This document shows positions 1 to 8,938 of a stretch of 64,000 bases of DNA, piece after piece; position 1 is the first letter of the stretch; each line of letters begins with the position of its first letter. Made by a program: the position numbers and the translations under genes. The notes beneath the pieces are model-generated. The model did no database searches and had not been told where the DNA came from. It worked only from the letters and a program-made list of their open reading frames with translations. Source of the DNA: Stenotrophomonas maltophilia (GTDB lineage Bacteria > Pseudomonadota > Gammaproteobacteria > Xanthomonadales > Xanthomonadaceae). Location of the stretch: NCBI GenBank assembly GCA_900113425.1, contig FOZF01000001.1:1280358-1344357 (forward strand), given 5' to 3'.

Positions 1-61
1 GTCCGCTCGGGCATGCCCGTCGCACAACCCAGATCCAGGCAGCCAGAAGGGGAGTTCCGGC

Positions 62-1681
62 GTGTCACCCAGTGCTTCATTGATCGACCGCATCGAATCG
101 ATTCCGCGGCGCGAGCTGTACTTCTTCGCCCTCTACCGGGTGCTGATCGCAGCCGTCATCGCCGCCCTGCTGTACAGCCCGTTGTCGATGATGGTCGGCG
201 AGGCCCACCACCCGCGGCTGGCCTATACCGTCGGCGCGGCCTACCTGGCATTGTCGCTGCTGGCCCTGGCGATCGGTCGCAACGAGCGCTGGCTGCGACC
301 GATCGTGGTCACCGGCGTGCTGGTGGACATCATCGCCGCCAGCCTGCTGGCCCACGCCCTGCCCGGCGCCAGTGCCGGCATCTCGATGTCGCTGCTGTTC
401 AACATCGCTGCGGCCGCCACCCTGCTGCCGCTGAGCTGGGGCCTTGGACTGGCCTTGGCGGCGAGCCTGGCAACGGTGGGCGAATACCTGTGGAAGCTGC
501 TGGAGGGCGGCGACCCGACCCGCACCCTGGCCGAGCTGGCGATGTTCACCACCAGTTACCTGGCCCTGGCCTTCATCAGCTACCAGGTCGGCAGCCGCGC
601 CCGCCGTAACCAGCAGCTGGCCAACCAGCGCGGTGACGAGGTGGCCAATCTGTTCCAGATCAACGAACTGATCATCCGCCGCATGCGCACCGGCGTGCTG
701 GTGGTGGATGCCGACAGCCGCATCACTCTGGCCAACGAGGCCGCCTCGATGCTGCTCGGCGACAGCGACGGTGCGGGCGGAACCGGTCGCCTCGATCTGG
801 CCAGCGTTGCACCCGAGCTGGCCCGTCGCCTGCAGCGCTGGCGCAATGGCTGGACCCAGGACGAACTGCCGTTGCAGCTCAACCCGGACCAGCCCGAAGT
901 GCAACCGCGCTTCGCGCGCCTGCTGGCCGGCAGCGAACTGGCCCTGGTCTTCCTGGATGATTCCAGCGTGGTGTCGCGGCGCGCCGAATCGCTCACCCTG
1001 TCGGCGATGGGCCGCTTCTCGGCCAGCCTTGCCCATGAGATCCGCAATCCGCTGGCGGCGATCAACTATGCCGTGCAGCTGCTGGAAGAAGGTACCGGCT
1101 TCAACGAAAGCGACCGCCGCCTGCTGCAGATCATCCGCCAGCAGTGCCAGCGCACCAACGGCATCGTCGAGAGCGTGCTGGGCCTGGCCCGGCGCGAACG
1201 TGCCACGCCGGAGAACGTGGATCTGGTCGCCTTCGTGCGCCGCTTCGTGCTGGAGTACAAGCAGGGCCAGACGCTGGAAACCGACAGCATCGAACCGATC
1301 GTCAGCGACACCTCGGTGCCGGCGCAGGTCGACACCCGCCACCTCTACCAGGTGCTGACCGTGCTGGTGCACAACGCCCTGAAGTACGGCCGCATCGGCC
1401 AGCAGCCGGCGCGCGTGCGGCTGCGTGTGGCCCGGCACGAACGCAGCGCGGTGATCGACGTGATGGACCGTGGCCCGGGCATCCCCGAAAGCGTGGCAGC
1501 GCAGCTGTTCCGGCCGTTCTTCACCACCTCCGAGCACGGCACCGGGCTGGGCTTGTACATCGCCCGCGAATTGTGCAGGGCCAATCAGGCACGGCTGGAT
1601 TACATCCCGGTGCCGGCCGGCGGCTCGTGTTTCCGCTTGGTCCTGCCAGGTCCGCACACCCTGCTGCCCGATGGATCCTGA
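62..1681 (+). CDS. pilS: PilS, type IV pilus sensor histidine kinase
   Basis: Membrane sensor kinase of the PilS/PilR pair that controls pilin transcription. The N-terminal third (about residues 20-185) is very hydrophobic and fits the six-helix membrane sensor of PilS. A PAS-like linker follows (about 205-310). The HisKA phosphoacceptor motif is LAHEIRNPLAAINY with His325. The ATPase domain has N-box HNALKYG, G1 DRGPGIP and G2 GTGLGL. Its 539 residues are usual for the family. The start is GTG with AGGGGAG about 8 bases upstream; no ATG in frame fits better. pilR follows 54 bp downstream on the same strand. In Pseudomonas, PilS senses pilin in the membrane and phosphorylates PilR; that role is inferred here. 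Identification is firm. Confidence 0.95.
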   Translation: MSPSASLIDRIESIPRRELYFFALYRVLIAAVIAALLYSPLSMMVGEAHHPRLAYTVGAAYLALSLLALAIGRNERWLRPIVVTGVLVDIIAASLLAHALPGASAGISMSLLFNIAAAATLLPLSWGLGLALAASLATVGEYLWKLLEGGDPTRTLAELAMFTTSYLALAFISYQVGSRARRNQQLANQRGDEVANLFQINELIIRRMRTGVLVVDADSRITLANEAASMLLGDSDGAGGTGRLDLASVAPELARRLQRWRNGWTQDELPLQLNPDQPEVQPRFARLLAGSELALVFLDDSSVVSRRAESLTLSAMGRFSASLAHEIRNPLAAINYAVQLLEEGTGFNESDRRLLQIIRQQCQRTNGIVESVLGLARRERATPENVDLVAFVRRFVLEYKQGQTLETDSIEPIVSDTSVPAQVDTRHLYQVLTVLVHNALKYGRIGQQPARVRLRVARHERSAVIDVMDRGPGIPESVAAQLFRPFFTTSEHGTGLGLYIARELCRANQARLDYIPVPAGGSCFRLVLPGPHTLLPDGS

Positions 1682-1735
1682 TTCTGTGCGTCAAACATTT
1701 GTCGCTTTCAGCCCCCTCGTTTATCTTTTCCGCCC

Positions 1736-3109
1736 ATGAATGAAACCCGCAGCGCCCTCGTCGTCGACGACGAGCGCGACATCCGCGAACTGCTGGTGCT
1801 GACGCTCGGCCGCATGGGGCTGCGCATCAGTACCGCAGCCAACCTCGCCGAAGCGCGCGAGCTGCTGGCCAGCAATCCCTATGACCTGTGCATCACCGAC
1901 ATGCGTCTGCCGGATGGCAACGGCATCGAGCTGGTCAGCGAGATCGCCCAGCACTACCCGCGCACGCCGGTGGCGATGATCACCGCCTTCGGCAGCATGG
2001 ATCTGGCAGTGGAAGCCCTGAAGGCGGGCGCCTTCGACTTCGTCAGCAAACCGGTGGACATCGCCGTGCTGCGCGGGCTGGTCAAGCACGCGCTGGAACT
2101 GAACAACAGCGAGCGGCCCGTACCGGGCCCCGTCGCCGAACAGGGCGCCCGGCTGCTCGGCAACTCGCCGGCGATGGACGTGTTGCGTGCCACCATCGGC
2201 AAAGTGGCGCGCAGCCAGGCTCCGGTCTACATCCTCGGCGAATCCGGCGTCGGCAAGGAACTGGTCGCGCGGACCATCCACACCCAGGGGGCACGTGCCG
2301 CCGGGCCGTTCGTGCCGGTCAACTGCGGTGCGATTCCCGGCGAACTGATGGAGAGCGAGTTCTTCGGCCACCGCAAGGGCAGCTTCAGCGGCGCCCACGC
2401 CGACAAGCCCGGCCTGTTCCAGGCCGCCCATGGCGGCACCCTGTTCCTGGATGAGGTCGCCGAGCTGCCGCTGCAGATGCAGGTGAAGCTGTTGCGCGCG
2501 ATCCAGGAGAAGTCGGTGCGCGCGGTGGGTGCGGCCAGCGAGGAACCGGTCGATGTGCGCATCCTGTCGGCCACCCACAAGGATCTGGCCGAGCTGGTCG
2601 AGGACGGCCGCTTCCGCCACGACCTGTACTACCGCATCAATGTGATCGAGCTGAAGGTGCCGCCGCTGCGCGAACGCCGCCAGGATCTGCCGGAGCTGGC
2701 CGCTGCCGTGCTGGCGCGGCTGGCCCGCAGCCACGGCCGCACCACGCCGCTGCTCGCGCCCTCGGCGCTGGAGGCACTGGCGCAGTACGCCTTCCCCGGC
2801 AACGTGCGCGAACTGGAGAACATCCTCGAGCGCGCGCTGGCGCTGGCCGAGGAAGACCGCATCGGTGTCGACGATCTGCGCCTGCCGCAGCACGCCCCCC
2901 GCATGCCCGGCAACGGCACGGCCGCCGAAGCCGTGGTCGATCTGCAGCCGGGCAGTGCCGCCCTGCCTTCGTACATCGAACAGCTCGAACGCAGCGCCAT
3001 CCAGCGCGCGCTGGAAGAAAACCGCTGGAACAAGACCCGTACCGCCGCGCAGCTGGGCATCACCTTCCGCGCGCTGCGCTACAAGCTGAAGAAGCTGGGC
3101 ATGGAATAA
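1736..3109 (+). CDS. pilR: PilR, sigma-54-dependent response regulator
   Basis: NtrC-family activator of pilA. Domains in order: receiver (about 5-120, phosphoacceptor Asp55 in ITDMRLPDG), AAA+ sigma-54 activation domain (about 140-375; Walker A GESGVGKE near 167-174, Walker B GGTLFLDEV), and a Fis-type helix-turn-helix at the C terminus (NKTRTAAQLGITFRALRYKL). The sigma-54 contact loop reads GSFSGA (215-220) where the family consensus is GAFTGA. The length of 457 residues is normal. It is the presumed activator of the sigma-54 promoter upstream of pilA in this window. It converges with pilB; no clear intrinsic terminator is visible in the 69 bp between them. Confidence 0.95.
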   Translation: MNETRSALVVDDERDIRELLVLTLGRMGLRISTAANLAEARELLASNPYDLCITDMRLPDGNGIELVSEIAQHYPRTPVAMITAFGSMDLAVEALKAGAFDFVSKPVDIAVLRGLVKHALELNNSERPVPGPVAEQGARLLGNSPAMDVLRATIGKVARSQAPVYILGESGVGKELVARTIHTQGARAAGPFVPVNCGAIPGELMESEFFGHRKGSFSGAHADKPGLFQAAHGGTLFLDEVAELPLQMQVKLLRAIQEKSVRAVGAASEEPVDVRILSATHKDLAELVEDGRFRHDLYYRINVIELKVPPLRERRQDLPELAAAVLARLARSHGRTTPLLAPSALEALAQYAFPGNVRELENILERALALAEEDRIGVDDLRLPQHAPRMPGNGTAAEAVVDLQPGSAALPSYIEQLERSAIQRALEENRWNKTRTAAQLGITFRALRYKLKKLGME

Positions 3110-3178
3110 GGACTGGACGGCCCAGCAGCCAGCCCCCTTTCCGCAGGAGAGGTTTCCGCCTCCGTCAGGACAACCGCG

Positions 3179-4906
3179 TCAATCCTTGGTGACGCGGTTG
3201 ATCTCAGCCAGGCTGGTCACGCCCGCCGCGACCTTCCTCAATGCCGACTGCCGCAGGTCATTGACCCCGATCGCCTGCGCGGCTTCAGCAATCTGCAGCG
3301 CATTGCCACCGGCCAGCACGATCGTGGCGATCTCGTCGGTCATTGGCATCACCTGATAGATGCCGGTGCGGCCCTTGTAACCCTCGGTGCATTCATCACA
3401 GCCCACCGCCTCATGCAGCTGGATGCCCTCGTCCAGCTGGGCCTGGGTGAAGCCCTCGGCCAGCAGTGCATGCTCCGGCAGCTGCGCCGGGCGCTTGCAG
3501 TTCGGGCACAGCCGCCGCGCCAGACGCTGGGCGATCACCAGCGTCACCGAGCTGGTGATGTTGTACGGCGCGATGCCCATGTTCATCAGGCGCGCGATGG
3601 TCTGCGGCGCGTCGTTGGTATGCAGGGTGGACAGCACCATATGGCCGGTCTGCGCGGCCTTGATGGCGATCTCGGCGGTCTCCAGGTCGCGGATTTCGCC
3701 GACCATGATGATGTCCGGATCCTGGCGCAGGAACGAGCGCAACGCAGCGGCGAACGTCATGCCGCGCTTGTTGTTCTGCTGTACCTGGTTGACGCCGGGC
3801 AGCCGGATTTCCACCGGGTCTTCCGCCGTGGAGATGTTGCGCGTCTCGTCGTTGAGAATGCCCAGCGCGGTATACAGCGACACCGTCTTGCCCGAACCGG
3901 TCGGCCCGGTCACCAGCACCATGCCGTACGGCTTGTGGATCGCATCCAGGAACAGCTTCTGCTGGTCGGGCTCATAGCCGAGCTTGTCGATGCCCAGCTT
4001 GGCCGCGCTGCCGTCGAGGATACGCAGCACGACTTTCTCGCCGAACAGGGTCGGCAACGTGCTCACACGGAAATCGATCTGCTTGGATTTGGACAGGTTG
4101 AGCTTGATGCGGCCATCCTGCGGCACGCGCTTCTCGGCGATGTCCAGCTGCGCCATCACCTTCAGTCGCGCGGCGATGCGCTGGTTCAACTTCACCGGCG
4201 CGCGCGCGACCATCTTCAACAGCCCGTCGATGCGCAGGCGCACGCGGTAATCGTCTTCGTACGGCTCGAAATGGATGTCCGACGCCCCCTTGCGGATCGC
4301 ATCGACCAGCACCTTGTTGACGAACTTCACCACCGGGGTGTCGTCGCCCTTGGCATCGATGCCGGAGTCGCCGCCCGCACCATCCTCATCGCCCAGGCCC
4401 ACGTCGAGGTTGGCCATCCCCTCATCGTCACCGCCCAGCGCGTCACCCAGCGTGTCGTGGCTGGCGTGCCACTGTTCCAGGGTGCGGCGGATCTGGTCTT
4501 CGTCGACCAGGATCGGCTCCACCACCAGGTTGGTGTGGAACTTGATCTCGTCCAGTGCGTGGGTCGGGTTGCTGGTGCCGACGAACAGCTTGCCGCCACG
4601 CTTGAACAGCGGCAGTACGTTGTGCTTGCGCAGCAGCTCCTCGCTGACCAGGCTCATCGCGTTCTGGCTGGCATCGAAGGTCGAGACGTCGAACAGCGGC
4701 ATGCCGAACTCGACTGCATTGGCCGCGGCCAGCTGCGCTGCACCCACCACCTTGTTCTGCGCGAACCACTGCGGCAGCGGCTGCCGCGCAGCGGTGGCCC
4801 GGGTCATGGCGTCGCGGGCGGTGGCCTCGTCCAGCGCACCATCCTGGACCAGGCGGCGCGCCAGCCCGGTGATGCCGACAAGGTTGGGGGATGAAACAAC
4901 GCTCAT
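3179..4906 (-). CDS. pilB: PilB, type IV pilus extension ATPase
   Basis: GspE/PilB-type secretion ATPase that powers pilus polymerisation from the cytoplasmic face of the inner membrane. Visible parts: N-terminal MshEN-like domain (about 1-160), an acidic linker rich in Asp and Gly, then the ATPase core with Walker A GPTGSGKT (about 333-340), Asp box and Walker B PDIIMVGEIRD (about 395-405). The tetracysteine zinc site is CPNC near residue 466 and CDEC near 500. The 575 residues are typical. It starts 11 bp after the stop of the 1015-residue fusion protein, so the two are probably co-transcribed. pilA, the next gene upstream on this strand, has its own terminator. Confidence 0.95.
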   Translation of the reverse strand: MSVVSSPNLVGITGLARRLVQDGALDEATARDAMTRATAARQPLPQWFAQNKVVGAAQLAAANAVEFGMPLFDVSTFDASQNAMSLVSEELLRKHNVLPLFKRGGKLFVGTSNPTHALDEIKFHTNLVVEPILVDEDQIRRTLEQWHASHDTLGDALGGDDEGMANLDVGLGDEDGAGGDSGIDAKGDDTPVVKFVNKVLVDAIRKGASDIHFEPYEDDYRVRLRIDGLLKMVARAPVKLNQRIAARLKVMAQLDIAEKRVPQDGRIKLNLSKSKQIDFRVSTLPTLFGEKVVLRILDGSAAKLGIDKLGYEPDQQKLFLDAIHKPYGMVLVTGPTGSGKTVSLYTALGILNDETRNISTAEDPVEIRLPGVNQVQQNNKRGMTFAAALRSFLRQDPDIIMVGEIRDLETAEIAIKAAQTGHMVLSTLHTNDAPQTIARLMNMGIAPYNITSSVTLVIAQRLARRLCPNCKRPAQLPEHALLAEGFTQAQLDEGIQLHEAVGCDECTEGYKGRTGIYQVMPMTDEIATIVLAGGNALQIAEAAQAIGVNDLRQSALRKVAAGVTSLAEINRVTKD

Positions 4907-4917
4907 GGGAGTCCTCG

Positions 4918-7900
4918 TTACTCGTGCCCTGACGGCCGGAATTCAGTTTCAGAAACGGGTTGCCGGCCCATAGCGGCCAGGTAGCTCAGCAAACGCAGGG
5001 GTCCGTTTCCTCGCGCATCGGGCGCGAGCGCCTTCCAGTACTGGTCCGTCAGTTGCCGCGACGCCGTGGTATCCCCCAGCTGCCGCGCAGCGTGCTGCAT
5101 TGCACCGAACAGATAATAGCCGGTGGCAGGGTCGGCCAGCAGCGTCTGCGCATGCTCGCTGCCCAACAATCGCCGGCCTTCCGTGAGTACAGCGTGGTGG
5201 TCGTCGGTGGCCGCGGCGGCAATCAGTGCAAGACTGGCGGACACGACGGGATCGGCCGGGGTGCAGTTCATCCAGTCGCGCTGCGCCCAGAGGGCCGCCC
5301 GCTGCGCGGCCGGCAGGAACGGGATCGTTTCTCCGGCCAGCACGAACAGCAGCCGGGTGGTTTCCATCGGAGATCCGTCCAGTTCGCAGCGCGCTGCCAG
5401 CCCACGCAGTGCCTGCGCACTCAGCCAGTCGGCATCGGCCGCATCCGTGGGCGCCTCGCCTTGCAGGAAGGCCGCCACGGCCCGTGCGGTCGGACGCTTG
5501 TCATCCCGGCTGGACGCCGGCTGCGGCAGACCCGCCGCAGTACCCGTCACCTGCCCCGTTGGCGGCGGGCTGACGATCCGCCATGGCGCCGTCATCACCT
5601 GCTGGAAATCACGGGTGAACGCGCCCTGGAAACGCGCCACCGGGGCATTCAACTTCAATGTCGGGAAGTAATCGGAATTGCGTGCGGCCGGATACAGAGG
5701 AACGAAGGCGCGCAGCGCCGCGTCATCCATGGACAGGGCGTTCTCCAGATCGGCCACCGAATGCACGCCGATCCGCGCCAGTTCCCCGCGCAGCTGCGGC
5801 TGCTGGAACAGGCTGCCCTTCATCGGCGGCAAGGTGCCCTTCGGCGTCGCCACCAGGATCAGGTCGCCACGATTGGCCAGGTAAGCGCGTACATCGGAGA
5901 ACTGTTCCAGCAGCCCCGCCAGCACCGAGCTGACCAGCTCCGGCGTGATTTCATACAGCTGCAGCCACTGTACGAACACGCCACCGTCGTTGAGCTGCTG
6001 TGGCACGAACGCATAGAACTCATCGCTGAACAGCGCTGCCGTTCCACCCACCCAGGGATTGGACGGCTCGGAAATGATCAGGTCGTACTTGCGCGGGCTG
6101 GCGGCGAAATAGGACTTCGCATCGTCGATCACCACATGCGAGCGCGGGTCGCTGAAGGCGCGCTCGACACGCTCGCCGAACAGGCGCGCGCCCTCCACCA
6201 TCGCCGGCTCGATCTCTACCGTTTCCACGCGCCCGACGCGCCGGTCGCCCAGCAGCGTGTGCGTGCTCAGCCCGGATCCGAAACCGATCACACCGACGCG
6301 CTGGTAATCGTCGCGCAGCGCCAACGGCAGGGCCGCCAGCAGGATCATGGTCGATTCGTCGCTGGTGGGTGCCTGTGCCATCGACACGGCCATGCCCGCA
6401 TCCACTTTGCCGTTGGTGGCGATGGCACGCATGCGGCCGATCGGCTGGGTGCTCTCATAGACCGCCACGGTGGCCGTCTGCCCATCGCGCGAGAACAGCA
6501 TCGTGGCGGTATCCGCCAGACGGGCCGTGCCATGGCGATACACCGACGAATTCAGCACCAGCGGATCGAAGCGGACCAGCACGACCGCTGCCACCACACC
6601 AGCGACACCCAGCGCGCCGGCCTGCCACAGCGGCGAGCGCAGCCGGCCCGGGGCCGCAAGCCGAAGGCGCTGCAGCAGCACCAGGCCCAGCACGATGTCG
6701 ACCACCGCCGCGACCAGCAGCGCGTACTTCAGCCCCAGCAACGGCATCAGCAGATGGATGGCCGCCAGCACACCGACGATCGCGCCGAGCGTATTGAACG
6801 CATAGGCCTGGCCGATCGCGCGCTCGCCCTGCCCGGCGCGCAGCAGCGCCAGGGTCAGCAGCGGCAGCGTCATGCCGGCGAAGAACGCCGCCGGGAACAT
6901 CACCAGGCCAGCAATGGCGGCACTTGCCACGTTGTACAGCACGTAGCCATCCGCACTGCGCACGATGACCCGCATCAGCCAGCCGACCCAATCGAAGGCC
7001 TGCGCATAGACGAACATCGAGGCCAGCGCCGCCAGCCCCATCCACACCTGCACCCAGCCGGCCACGCGCAGGGGCGACGGCATCCGGTCGGCGCGGCGGC
7101 GCAGCCACAGGCCACCGAAGGCGATGCCGAGAATGAACGCCGCCAGCATCAGCTCGAACGAATGCAGCGTGGTGCCGAGTGCGAGCGACAGCATGCGCAC
7201 CCAGGTGATTTCGTAGACGAAGGATGACGCGCCGGTCGCCGCCGCGACCAGCAGCACCAGGCGCACCGGCACTGCGGTCTCCGGGCGTGCGCCGCTGGCG
7301 GCCGGCGCGGCGGAGGCCACTACCGCAGGCGCACTGCCGTCGCGGGCCAGCGGATAGACCAGGATGGCCACTACGATGTTGAGCAGGCCGGCACTGAGGA
7401 CGGTGCCCGGCAGTCCTACCGCCGGCAGCAGCGCGTAGGTGGCCGCCAGGGCACCGGCGGCCGCGCCCAGGCTGTTGGAGAAATAGAGCCCGGCCAGCAC
7501 CTCACCCTGCGACCCGGGCTGCAGGCGCATGTAACCCGCACTCATCAACGGGAAGGTCGCGCCCAGCAGGATGCATTGCGGCAGCACCAGGGCCGTGGCC
7601 AGCGCCCAGCGCAGCGCGGTGGACGAGGTGCCCTCCATGCCCGGCATGAGGTGGGTGTACGCCCAGCCGGTCACGCCCTGGAACAGCCCGTCGAAGCCGA
7701 TGCCCAGCACCCCGATCACCAGCTCGATGACCGCGTAGGCCAGCAGCGGCCGGCGCAGCAGCGCGCTGCGGCGGCTGACCAGCCACGCCCCCAGCGCCAT
7801 GCCGCCCATGAACAGGATCAGCACCAGCGATTGCGCGTGCGAGGAATGGCCGAGGAACAGCCCCAGGTACTGCGTCCAGATGGACTGGTAGATCAGCCCG

Positions 7901-7965
7901 GCGAAGCCGGAGAGCACGAAGATCAGAAGCAGCCATGGGCCATGGCTGAATGAAGGACGGCGCAT
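4918..7965 (-). CDS. Polytopic membrane protein with spermidine-synthase-like domain
   Basis: A 1015-residue protein lying between pilA and pilB. The first ~470 residues form about a dozen hydrophobic helices with MFS-like character. Then comes a soluble Rossmann domain (about 475-770) resembling spermidine synthase: nucleotide-binding loop VIGFGSGLSTHTLLG near 560, DDAKSYF, and SEPSNPWVGG near 633. The last ~200 residues are helical and unassigned. In true aminopropyltransferases the segment aligned with SEPSNP is DSTDP-like and holds the catalytic Asp; here it is replaced, so polyamine synthesis is doubtful and a methyltransferase-like or binding role is more likely. Fused MFS/spermidine synthase proteins are widespread but of unknown function. 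Its 11-bp spacing to pilB suggests a pilus-related job, which is inference. Confidence 0.8.
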   Translation of the reverse strand: MRRPSFSHGPWLLLIFVLSGFAGLIYQSIWTQYLGLFLGHSSHAQSLVLILFMGGMALGAWLVSRRSALLRRPLLAYAVIELVIGVLGIGFDGLFQGVTGWAYTHLMPGMEGTSSTALRWALATALVLPQCILLGATFPLMSAGYMRLQPGSQGEVLAGLYFSNSLGAAAGALAATYALLPAVGLPGTVLSAGLLNIVVAILVYPLARDGSAPAVVASAAPAASGARPETAVPVRLVLLVAAATGASSFVYEITWVRMLSLALGTTLHSFELMLAAFILGIAFGGLWLRRRADRMPSPLRVAGWVQVWMGLAALASMFVYAQAFDWVGWLMRVIVRSADGYVLYNVASAAIAGLVMFPAAFFAGMTLPLLTLALLRAGQGERAIGQAYAFNTLGAIVGVLAAIHLLMPLLGLKYALLVAAVVDIVLGLVLLQRLRLAAPGRLRSPLWQAGALGVAGVVAAVVLVRFDPLVLNSSVYRHGTARLADTATMLFSRDGQTATVAVYESTQPIGRMRAIATNGKVDAGMAVSMAQAPTSDESTMILLAALPLALRDDYQRVGVIGFGSGLSTHTLLGDRRVGRVETVEIEPAMVEGARLFGERVERAFSDPRSHVVIDDAKSYFAASPRKYDLIISEPSNPWVGGTAALFSDEFYAFVPQQLNDGGVFVQWLQLYEITPELVSSVLAGLLEQFSDVRAYLANRGDLILVATPKGTLPPMKGSLFQQPQLRGELARIGVHSVADLENALSMDDAALRAFVPLYPAARNSDYFPTLKLNAPVARFQGAFTRDFQQVMTAPWRIVSPPPTGQVTGTAAGLPQPASSRDDKRPTARAVAAFLQGEAPTDAADADWLSAQALRGLAARCELDGSPMETTRLLFVLAGETIPFLPAAQRAALWAQRDWMNCTPADPVVSASLALIAAAATDDHHAVLTEGRRLLGSEHAQTLLADPATGYYLFGAMQHAARQLGDTTASRQLTDQYWKALAPDARGNGPLRLLSYLAAMGRQPVSETEFRPSGHE

Positions 7966-8067
7966 TGCGAACTCCCCAGTCGCACGGTCGATTTCAACAG
8001 AAGAACAAACTTCGAGGACTCAATGCAAGCGTGTGGCCACGGAGGATTCGATGAACACGGAGCGCTC

Positions 8068-8098
8068 AAACGAAAACGGGGAGCCTGGGCTCCCCGTT
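8068..8098 (-). terminator. Intrinsic terminator of pilA
   Basis: A perfect 9-bp stem, AACGGGGAG paired with CTCCCCGTT, encloses a 6-base loop. Read on the minus strand it is followed by TTTTCGTTT. It lies 27 bases after the pilA stop codon and separates the highly expressed pilin from the downstream fusion protein and pilB. Confidence 0.85.
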
Positions 8099-8124
8099 CT
8101 CATACTGCGATCAGCAAGCGCTGA

Positions 8125-8577
8125 TTACTCGCCGCCACTTTCACCACCGGCAGCAGGAGCGCCCTGGCACGAACCCGGGCGGAACTTGGTGTCGATGCTG
8201 CCAGCGCAGGTCCAGGCCGGCACGACGCCGCTGGTCACCTTGGTGCCATCCGGAGTCAGGGTGATGGTCTTGCCGTCAATGTTGGCGTCACCGATAGCCT
8301 GGGCAGTCGCAACGATCTCGGTGCCGTCCCAGGTGACGGACTTGACGTACTTGGTCTCCTGGAAATCCGGCTCCCAGGTGGCCGGCGGCAGGGCATTGTT
8401 GCTGGCCACGTATTCCGACACGTCGGTACGCAGCGAAGAAGCCGCAAGGATCACTTCCGAGACCTTGGCCTTCTTGGTGTAGTTCGAGTAAGCCGGCAGC
8501 GCGATGGCGGCCAGGATGGCGATGATCGCAACGACGATCATCAGTTCGATCAGGGTGAAGCCCTTCTGGTTCTTCAT
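8125..8577 (-). CDS. pilA: PilA, type IV major pilin
   Basis: Type IVa pilin of 150 residues. The class III signal is MKNQKG, cut before Phe7 by PilD; the mature N terminus [20 protein letters not shown] has the invariant Glu5 and the hydrophobic assembly helix. Two cysteines near the C terminus (C124 and C137) would form the disulfide-bonded D-region. The chain then continues with a short Gly/Ala/Glu-rich tail of 13 residues. The start was set at the ATG directly before the prepilin leader, although the frame stays open much further upstream. A sigma-54-type promoter lies about 105 bp upstream and an intrinsic terminator follows the gene. pilC, divergent, lies 361 bp away. Confidence 0.95.
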   Translation of the reverse strand: MKNQKGFTLIELMIVVAIIAILAAIALPAYSNYTKKAKVSEVILAASSLRTDVSEYVASNNALPPATWEPDFQETKYVKSVTWDGTEIVATAQAIGDANIDGKTITLTPDGTKVTSGVVPAWTCAGSIDTKFRPGSCQGAPAAGGESGGE

Positions 8578-8679
8578 GGTGGTACGTCCCCAAGTAGTGG
8601 TGGTTGATTTTCCGGGTGCGGCAACCGGCCGGCCAGATGACCGGATGAGCAGGCTGCCCGTCCCCGCGGGTGGATCAAC

Positions 8680-8694
8680 GCAGGTTGCGTGCCA
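8680..8694 (-). promoter_or_regulatory. Sigma-54 (-24/-12) promoter of pilA
   Basis: Read on the minus strand the sequence is TGGCAC-GCAAC-CTGC, against the RpoN consensus TGGCAC-N5-TTGC. The GG and GC dinucleotides have the correct spacing. It would start transcription near 8668, giving a leader of about 90 bases before the pilA ATG. RpoN and PilR dependence of pilA is established in Pseudomonas and fits PilR being encoded in this locus. Confidence 0.85.
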
Positions 8695-8796
8695 ATCTCC
8701 CATGGCCACGCCTCCCCCGATTTCCCCGCGCCAATGATGGCAGCTATTTCGCGGATGGGAACCCCCCCGCGCCGAATCTGCGATGGACGCGGCAAT

Positions 8797-8833
8797 GTGA
8801 CGCAGCGCGTCACCTTCCGCCTCGACGCGTCGA
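8797..8833. promoter_or_regulatory. Two palindromes in pilA-pilC intergenic region
   Basis: Two perfect inverted repeats lie side by side: GTGACGC-AGC-GCGTCAC (8797-8813) and TCGACGCGTCGA (8822-8833). They sit about 130-165 bp upstream of the predicted pilA start of transcription, where enhancer sites of NtrC-type activators usually lie, and 106-142 bp upstream of the pilC start. They could be PilR sites, or sites of another regulator acting on pilC. The role is inferred; the symmetry is seen directly. The rest of this 361-bp gap holds only the sigma-54 promoter and leader sequences. Confidence 0.5.
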
Positions 8834-8938
8834 AAACCCTGCACGCCGTCACGTCGGCAGGCTCCCCGGACGGGCCTGAACCGGCTACCATCGCCGCTCA
8901 GGATGCCCGCCTGGGGATGGCGGGCCTGGGGAGCCAAC

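Noticed and set aside
1..61. A gene ending before pilS
   Set aside because: The short stretch contains only the pilS ribosome site; nothing coding can be supported.
4960..7227. 755-codon plus-strand open frame
   Set aside because: Shadow of the membrane fusion protein, with no hydrophobic or motif structure of its own.
8796..8813. CRP/Clp site in the pilA-pilC gap (TGTGA ... TCAC)
   Set aside because: The half-sites are nine bases apart rather than six, so it does not fit the CRP consensus; kept only as a palindrome of unknown binder.
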